A stretch of DNA of 22,793 bases, taken from NCBI GenBank assembly GCA_009602725.1, contig WELB01000036.1, forward strand, positions 803,162 to 825,954, read 5' to 3'. The stretch is from Spirogloea muscicola. Taxonomy: Eukaryota; Streptophyta; Zygnematophyceae; Spirogloeales; Spirogloeaceae. The notes beneath the pieces were generated by a model. The model made no database searches. It worked only from the letters and a program-made list of their open reading frames with translations, and had not been told where the DNA came from. Both the position numbers and the translations under genes were made by a program. This document shows positions 18,301-22,793 of this stretch, one piece after another; position 1 is the stretch's first letter; each line of letters starts with the position of its first letter.

Positions 18301-21300
18301 GGCAAAGGTGAACCCACGCTCATTGTTGAGGACGGTTATTTGATCCTTGTCAAGAAGAAAGGCGACCTCCGGCACTTCTCCATCCACATAGCAGTTGTCG
18401 TCTGCATTTTGCACCTGAGCAGAGGAGATGGATGAGAGTCCCGCCAACGAGTTTCTGAACGGCAGGATCGTCAAGTTGTTGGGTACAGGGCTTACAAGCT
18501 CAAGGACAAAGTGGGTGTCGGACGAGTACAAGTCCAGCGAGAGGCGCTGCAAGGCGCGGCCCATGCGCGCATGCTGCCTCTCAAGGAGGCCATTGAGCTG
18601 CTGATCGTCGCTGTCAATGCCAAACTCCTCCTTCCGAATCCTTGAGACGAGGTGCTTTGCATCAGACTCGATGACACCACTGTCTACAGTGCACAAATCA
18701 AGCACCATGTAAGCTTCAGATGCAAGGATCCAGGAGAACCAAGATTCAGATTCAAATATTACGGGAAATCTCTAAGAATCTCAAGCGCGAGTAAGGTCAA
18801 GAAGAGCTGAGGCTTACCAGCTACAGTCGCCGGCACTAGATTGCACTTAGAGTTACAGGCCTTTCCTCCATTGCTCAGCTCATTATCCATGTGGCTGCTG
18901 TTCTGTCGATTTACATCAGCAGCTTGCTCAGGAATGCCAATCATGGCCCCATGTGACTTATCCTCTTCGGCCGGCCAGTCAGCAGCGTCAATGTCTGACC
19001 CAGACTGCTGCATAACCTGCTTGTAGTGTGCGATCCACAGCTCAATCCCGAACTCAAGGCCCAGGGCATGTAGCATGGACACGCGGGACTTCAATGCAAG
19101 CTCTGCTCTATCTGCCGCAACTGCTGCTTCTAAGAGGTGCTGGTGGGCTGTGGGAGTGATCGAGGCGAAGCCAGGCACAAGGACCTGCATCCCCAGCGTC
19201 CGACACTCCCTCGGCAGATGCCAAAGGACTCCGAGCACAAAGTTCGCTGCTCTGCGCCTCCCGTCGACCAACTCACTGCCTGGTCTCTTGTTGGGTTCCA
19301 CAAATGCAGCTGCTTGACGCGGCCGCTTGTTTGATCGTACATCGTGCTCACTGCCAACGTCAGTATTCGTTCTCCTCTTTGCCTCCTCATAGACCAGATC
19401 AGCAGAAGAGCTACTCAAGTCGACCTGCAAACGTGCCACTGCTGCATTGGCAATATCTGTTGTGTTGTCAAGTGCCACGGGGATGAAGCTTGCCAGAAGG
19501 ATGGACAAGCCACGAGCAGCATGGGCACGGAGAAGGGCCAGCGGAGAGCGGAGGGGGCCTCCGAGGTTGGCAACGGCAGACACCAGGTGCAGAGCAGCGA
19601 GCACTGCGTCCATCAGCATGCAGGCCCTCAGGAAGTCCTCCGCCGTGGATGACTTGCAGACCTTGAACACCGCCCCGTCAGCCGCGACGCAGAGGCGCGG
19701 AAGCTTTCGGCCGTGTGCCTGATGCAGGCTCCGCACCCACTTTGGCAGAGGGCCAAGCGACGGCTCAAAGACTTGCCGCCAGCAGGACCAGGCCCCCAAG
19801 TCCACCAGAGCCGGGGCCGCTTCCAAGCGTCGCAACGCCTCCCCATCCTTGACTTGTCCCAGGAAGCCCACATCCTTGCTTGTCTCAGCCATGACGGCTG
19901 TCAGGTAGACAACATGGCCTGACTGGAAGTCCTCCAATCTCAAGCTGTCTTCATCTTCCAGCTGCTTGAGCATGTCAGCGAGGCTGCCCAATCTGAGGGC
20001 ATCTGCACAGTCTGCTCCAAATTGCCTGCAGGCCTGGCGCTGCACCTCTTCAAGAACTTGCTTATTGTCAGCCAGGTTGTGGTTGAGCTCGAGCCCTTTG
20101 GCCAACAGCAGCTGCCGCAAGAATGCCAGCACGGGGCCCCTCGCTGAAACCTGGATGGGTGCTGCCTCTGCTGGCACGCCGGCTGGGCTTGTGACCAAGG
20201 ACCTGAGGGCATTGAGGGCAGCGAGACGAGGGCTGCCGCACAAGAAGGTGGAGAAGCTACGCTCTTCGAGCTTCTTGCGTTTCTCGCCTCCCTGCACTTG
20301 ACAGGCTATCTGTTGGCACGTAGCCGTCCACTCTGACAGCATGGCCAGTGCTTCATGTGGTGCACTCCAGTCCAAGGGTACTGCATGAAGGCTGCGCTCC
20401 AGCGCTTCTGCCACACACTCTTCCAGCATCATCACCCCTACACACAACGCCAGCAAACACATTCTTGTCAGCAACATGGCTATCCCAGCTTGCATGCTGC
20501 TATGAATCGAAGTCCCTCTGATGAATACCGTAAGAGCAGTGCTCGCTGCAAGCACTCTGTGTATGTAAAGTAGCAAATCAAAAAAATAGACCTGAAGCTG
20601 TTCTGGATATGGGAGCCATTGCAGCGTCATCGGCCGTCCTTTGCACCACACCCTTCATCTCCTCGGTGGTAACCATAGAAGCGGGTGCTCTGGCCTCGGC
20701 GGCATTGGGAACTGGGCCCCAGTGGCCCAGTCTCATGGACATGACCTGCTCAAGACGGTTGACGGGGGCAAGTGAGTCCACCGAACAAGTAAGATCTCAC
20801 ATTCTAACAAACACTGCATTTGCAACACAAGGACATTCATAGTATGAGCACTCATTTTGGCCGCGGCAACTGAATAAGCTTACAGCAATGTTCAGAATGC
20901 CGCGGGCAGGCATCTCCTGCAGGGCCTGTGTCAGCAGCTCCTGCCTCCTGCACGCCTTCTTCTTGAGCTTCTTATGGGAGTGCCCGAGGACGCCCAATCT
21001 CTTAAGGACCTATTTGTGCACCAAGCGCTTAGTTAGTACTCTCATGGACTCTTCTGAGGCCTGTGCTTTGCAGCTTGGATGATAGAAGGGCTCTGCTATT
21101 TCACTTGCGACACGAGGTGGCAGCCAACTTAGTCCAAATCCACGCTGATCATGTCAGACAAGTGAATGATGACGACCATAACAGGTATAGATGAAAGTGG
21201 TGCCAAAGCAGGCTACAGCGAGAGATTTTGTAGCCTTGCCAGAGATCGTGAGACTGGACTGCGCGGGCTTACTCCATGTAGCGAAGTTGTGGAGCAGCAG

Positions 21301-22793
21301 ATCTCCGTCCAGGCCGACGCAAGCTCCCGCGTCTCCGCCTCCGCCATCTCCCAAGGTAACCCAAGCTCGCCTGCCTCCAAGTCATGCTTGCAAGCTGCTT
21401 TCCGTTTCGAGCGTGAAGTCTCGCCCGGCCTCTGAGACCCCTTGCGCGCCTGTAGCCGGCGCTTCTCCTCCACCTCCGACGGATAGAAGCCCGGCCGGCG
21501 TGCCGCCGCAGCAAGAGCAGGCGCCGTCTCACGATGGCAATCCAGCTCTGCATCGTTTTCTGAAGAGCTTGAAGCGGAGTCGGACAGGCCGTTGACCTTC
21601 CGCTTCGGCCTCACGACCTCGACAGGCCCTGTGGACAGCTCCTGCTGCTGGCCTTCGTGATCTGCGGCCTCGATGCCGGCGAGGAATTCCTTCGCACGCT
21701 GCAGGACGTCTGGCTCCTGTCTTGCAAGCACCCCACCACTGGCCCCCTTCTCCCACTCTGCCACCAGCCGCTGCTCCTCGCGCCTTGCTCGGGTGATTGC
21801 TGCGATGTACAGACTGCAACAAATTCTGGGTGGTATAAGAATCATATGGCGCAGCACTTGCCATGCCAGGAGCCAGGCAGCAGACCTAGTGCTGCAATGT
21901 GAAGAGGAGAAATGTGTAGGTGATGGACTTCAAGTGGTGGAAGCAAAATCAAGTCTCTGAATGAACGACTCTTCCACAAGAGGGCGATGGCTGCTGGGAT
22001 TGGCCAGCTCTTAAGCTCCACGATCGATTCCAACTAGATTAAAACAGCATGGCTTCATCGTTTATGGTTTATGGTTAATGGTCTTTGACTCATGCTGGGG
22101 CTCTGCAGCGGTGAGCTCAGGGTCACGACATTGAGATCACCCAAGGCTCTGGACGCGCACGCAGAGATGGCTGGCACTTGGCAGGCCGTGCTGGCGGGCC
22201 ATGTGGGCGAGGAACTGCTCAGCCTCGACCTTCTTGCAGCGGCCGAGCATTCCCATGTAGTCCGCCAGAGACCGAACCACGTCGCCGGCGGTTATCACAG
22301 GAGGGACTGCCAGCACCGAAGCTGGAGCGAAGTACTCAATGGCAAGGCCATACGAGACGAGCGGCCCGAGGCCGAGGTCCGCAAAGGCAGGGACGCCCTC
22401 CAGGCGGGACAGCTCCATGCCCAAGTCGTGCAGCGTGGCGATCTTACGCGTAGCCACGAAGCTATCAATGGACGCGTTCACCTTCACAAGCGAGAGAGTG
22501 CGCAGCACTCATCGAATGTTCACTCTACGTTATTTTTATTTGAACGTACTGTGAGCAATACATATTAGATTCATTGTTGTGTCATAGGCTTGGGGGATCA
22601 CGAGGCAGCTGCCATGGCAGCCAGCGGCGGGCCGGCAGCGTCGCCAGCAGACCTTGGCCTCCAGCGCCGCAGCGTGGCGCAGCGTGGGCACGTCCTGCGC
22701 ACGGCAGCCCAGGTCCGCGAAGGACGGGACCCCGAGCGCCTGCAGCGTGGCGGCCTCCAGCGCCGCCAGCGGCGAGCCGCCGTGCGCGGCGGC
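12377..22793 (-). CDS. NOV: NO VEIN (NOV) homologue: GHKL/HSP90-type ATPase plus DUF3883 protein (5' partial)
   Basis: Arabidopsis NOV is a large nuclear protein needed for vascular and auxin-linked development; its biochemistry is unknown. Exons, 5' to 3' on the minus strand: 22793(edge)-22653, 22481-22141, 21813-21273, 21009-20884, 20745-20592, 20437-18818, 18683-18496, 18414-18199, 18071-17353, 17244-15617, 15493-15384, 15143-14279, 14128-13856, 13746-13161, 12891-12377 (stop TAG 12379-12377). About 2,670 residues are visible, close to plant NOV. The ATPase domain starts near residue 1030 with the N-box FVLELVQNADDN, then ITVLNNERGF and GQKGIGFKSVF. The C-terminal DUF3883 (about 2555-2650) carries GRWGEEFVYRQL, TCFDLIL, LQYVEVKS and EWEFARTQKDRYHIMRVYNAG. 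Basic patches (RPKRK, RSKRK, NKRPRQ) could serve nuclear import. Two breaks are present: an in-frame TGA at 17868-17870 and a frameshift near 17036-17070. The promoter and Met lie beyond the right edge. Confidence 0.88.
17036..17070 (-). other. Probable frameshift (1-base insertion) in NOV exon 10
   Basis: The exon enters in the frame giving FFAPLPRMISSQ, FKLPCQLVALPKAQAEAAA and leaves in the frame giving VVTPQLLQQHLGLDFLDH. The second frame then stays open for over 1,400 bases. The exon total for the gene is one base over a multiple of three, as a single extra base here would produce. No intron of normal size can be placed; a GC-AG excision of 22 bases is conceivable but improbable. Confidence 0.65.
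17868..17870 (-). other. In-frame TGA within NOV exon 9
   Basis: The codons before it (VTWRMHMKLPLKPSL) and after it (GAKACALAAKLADLHPSLLL) are in the same frame, and both resemble NOV, so a single TGA interrupts an otherwise continuous exon. Read literally, it ends the protein after about 1,176 visible residues, just past the ATPase domain, and removes DUF3883. A CGA-to-TGA change, a base-calling error or an allele are the simple explanations. Confidence 0.75.
18055..18114. repeat. Perfect 20-bp inverted repeat with 20-base spacer across a NOV 3' splice site
   Basis: Arm 18055-18074 is the exact reverse complement of arm 18095-18114; the spacer is 18075-18094. On the NOV (minus) strand the first arm met (18114-18095) is intronic. 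The second arm holds the CAG of the acceptor (18074-18072) and the first codons of exon 9, from 18071. The pre-mRNA could form a 20-bp hairpin enclosing the splice acceptor. Confidence 0.95.

Overview
The window looks like nuclear DNA of a green alga, most likely a trebouxiophyte chlorophyte. The evidence is intron-dense genes with GT-AG introns, mixed GC with GC-rich gene starts, degenerate plant-type TTTAGGG telomere motifs, and a very long homologue of the plant protein NO VEIN. No tRNA, rRNA, CRISPR array or bacterial-style operon was seen. The taxonomic call is inference.

Layout. (1) Positions 1-4705, plus strand: a TRM6 gene (non-catalytic subunit of the tRNA m1A58 methyltransferase). 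It is cut by the left edge, and 12 exons join in a single consistent frame. (2) Positions 4706-5193: intergenic. (3) Positions 5194-6590, minus strand: a GC-rich, 5'- and 3'-truncated, frameshifted reverse-transcriptase domain from a LINE-type retrotransposon. (4) Positions about 6590-7900: non-coding DNA built from related repeat units, with a direct repeat of about 120 bp and several copies of a 50-bp hairpin-containing motif, one of them inverted. (5) Positions about 8000-8424: a GC-rich promoter with three CACGTGGC boxes, a TATA-like box and a strong start-codon context. (6) Positions 8425-10919, plus strand: an eight-exon gene for a secreted, sequon-rich beta-propeller protein of the selenium-binding-protein (SBP56) type, with one probable 1-base deletion in exon 2. 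(7) Positions 10920-12376: a convergent intergenic region. (8) Positions 12377-22793, minus strand: a NO VEIN (NOV) homologue of at least 15 exons, cut by the right edge. It has a GHKL/HSP90-type ATPase domain in the middle and a DUF3883 nuclease-like domain at the C terminus.

I assembled exons by matching splice phase to conserved protein sequence. In TRM6 the exons sum to an exact multiple of three. In the SBP-like gene the sum is one base short, and in NOV it is one base over. Both discrepancies fall where the conserved reading frame visibly changes. NOV also has a single in-frame TGA inside an otherwise open, family-like exon. These breaks may be sequencing errors (an ambiguous base lies nearby at 8382) or real lesions.

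The most unusual structure is a perfect inverted repeat at 18055-18114, with 20-base arms and a 20-base spacer. It places a NOV 3' splice site inside a potential RNA hairpin. The genes share no evident pathway. TRM6 concerns tRNA modification, NOV is a nuclear developmental or regulatory protein in plants, and the SBP-like protein is probably extracellular or in the secretory pathway.
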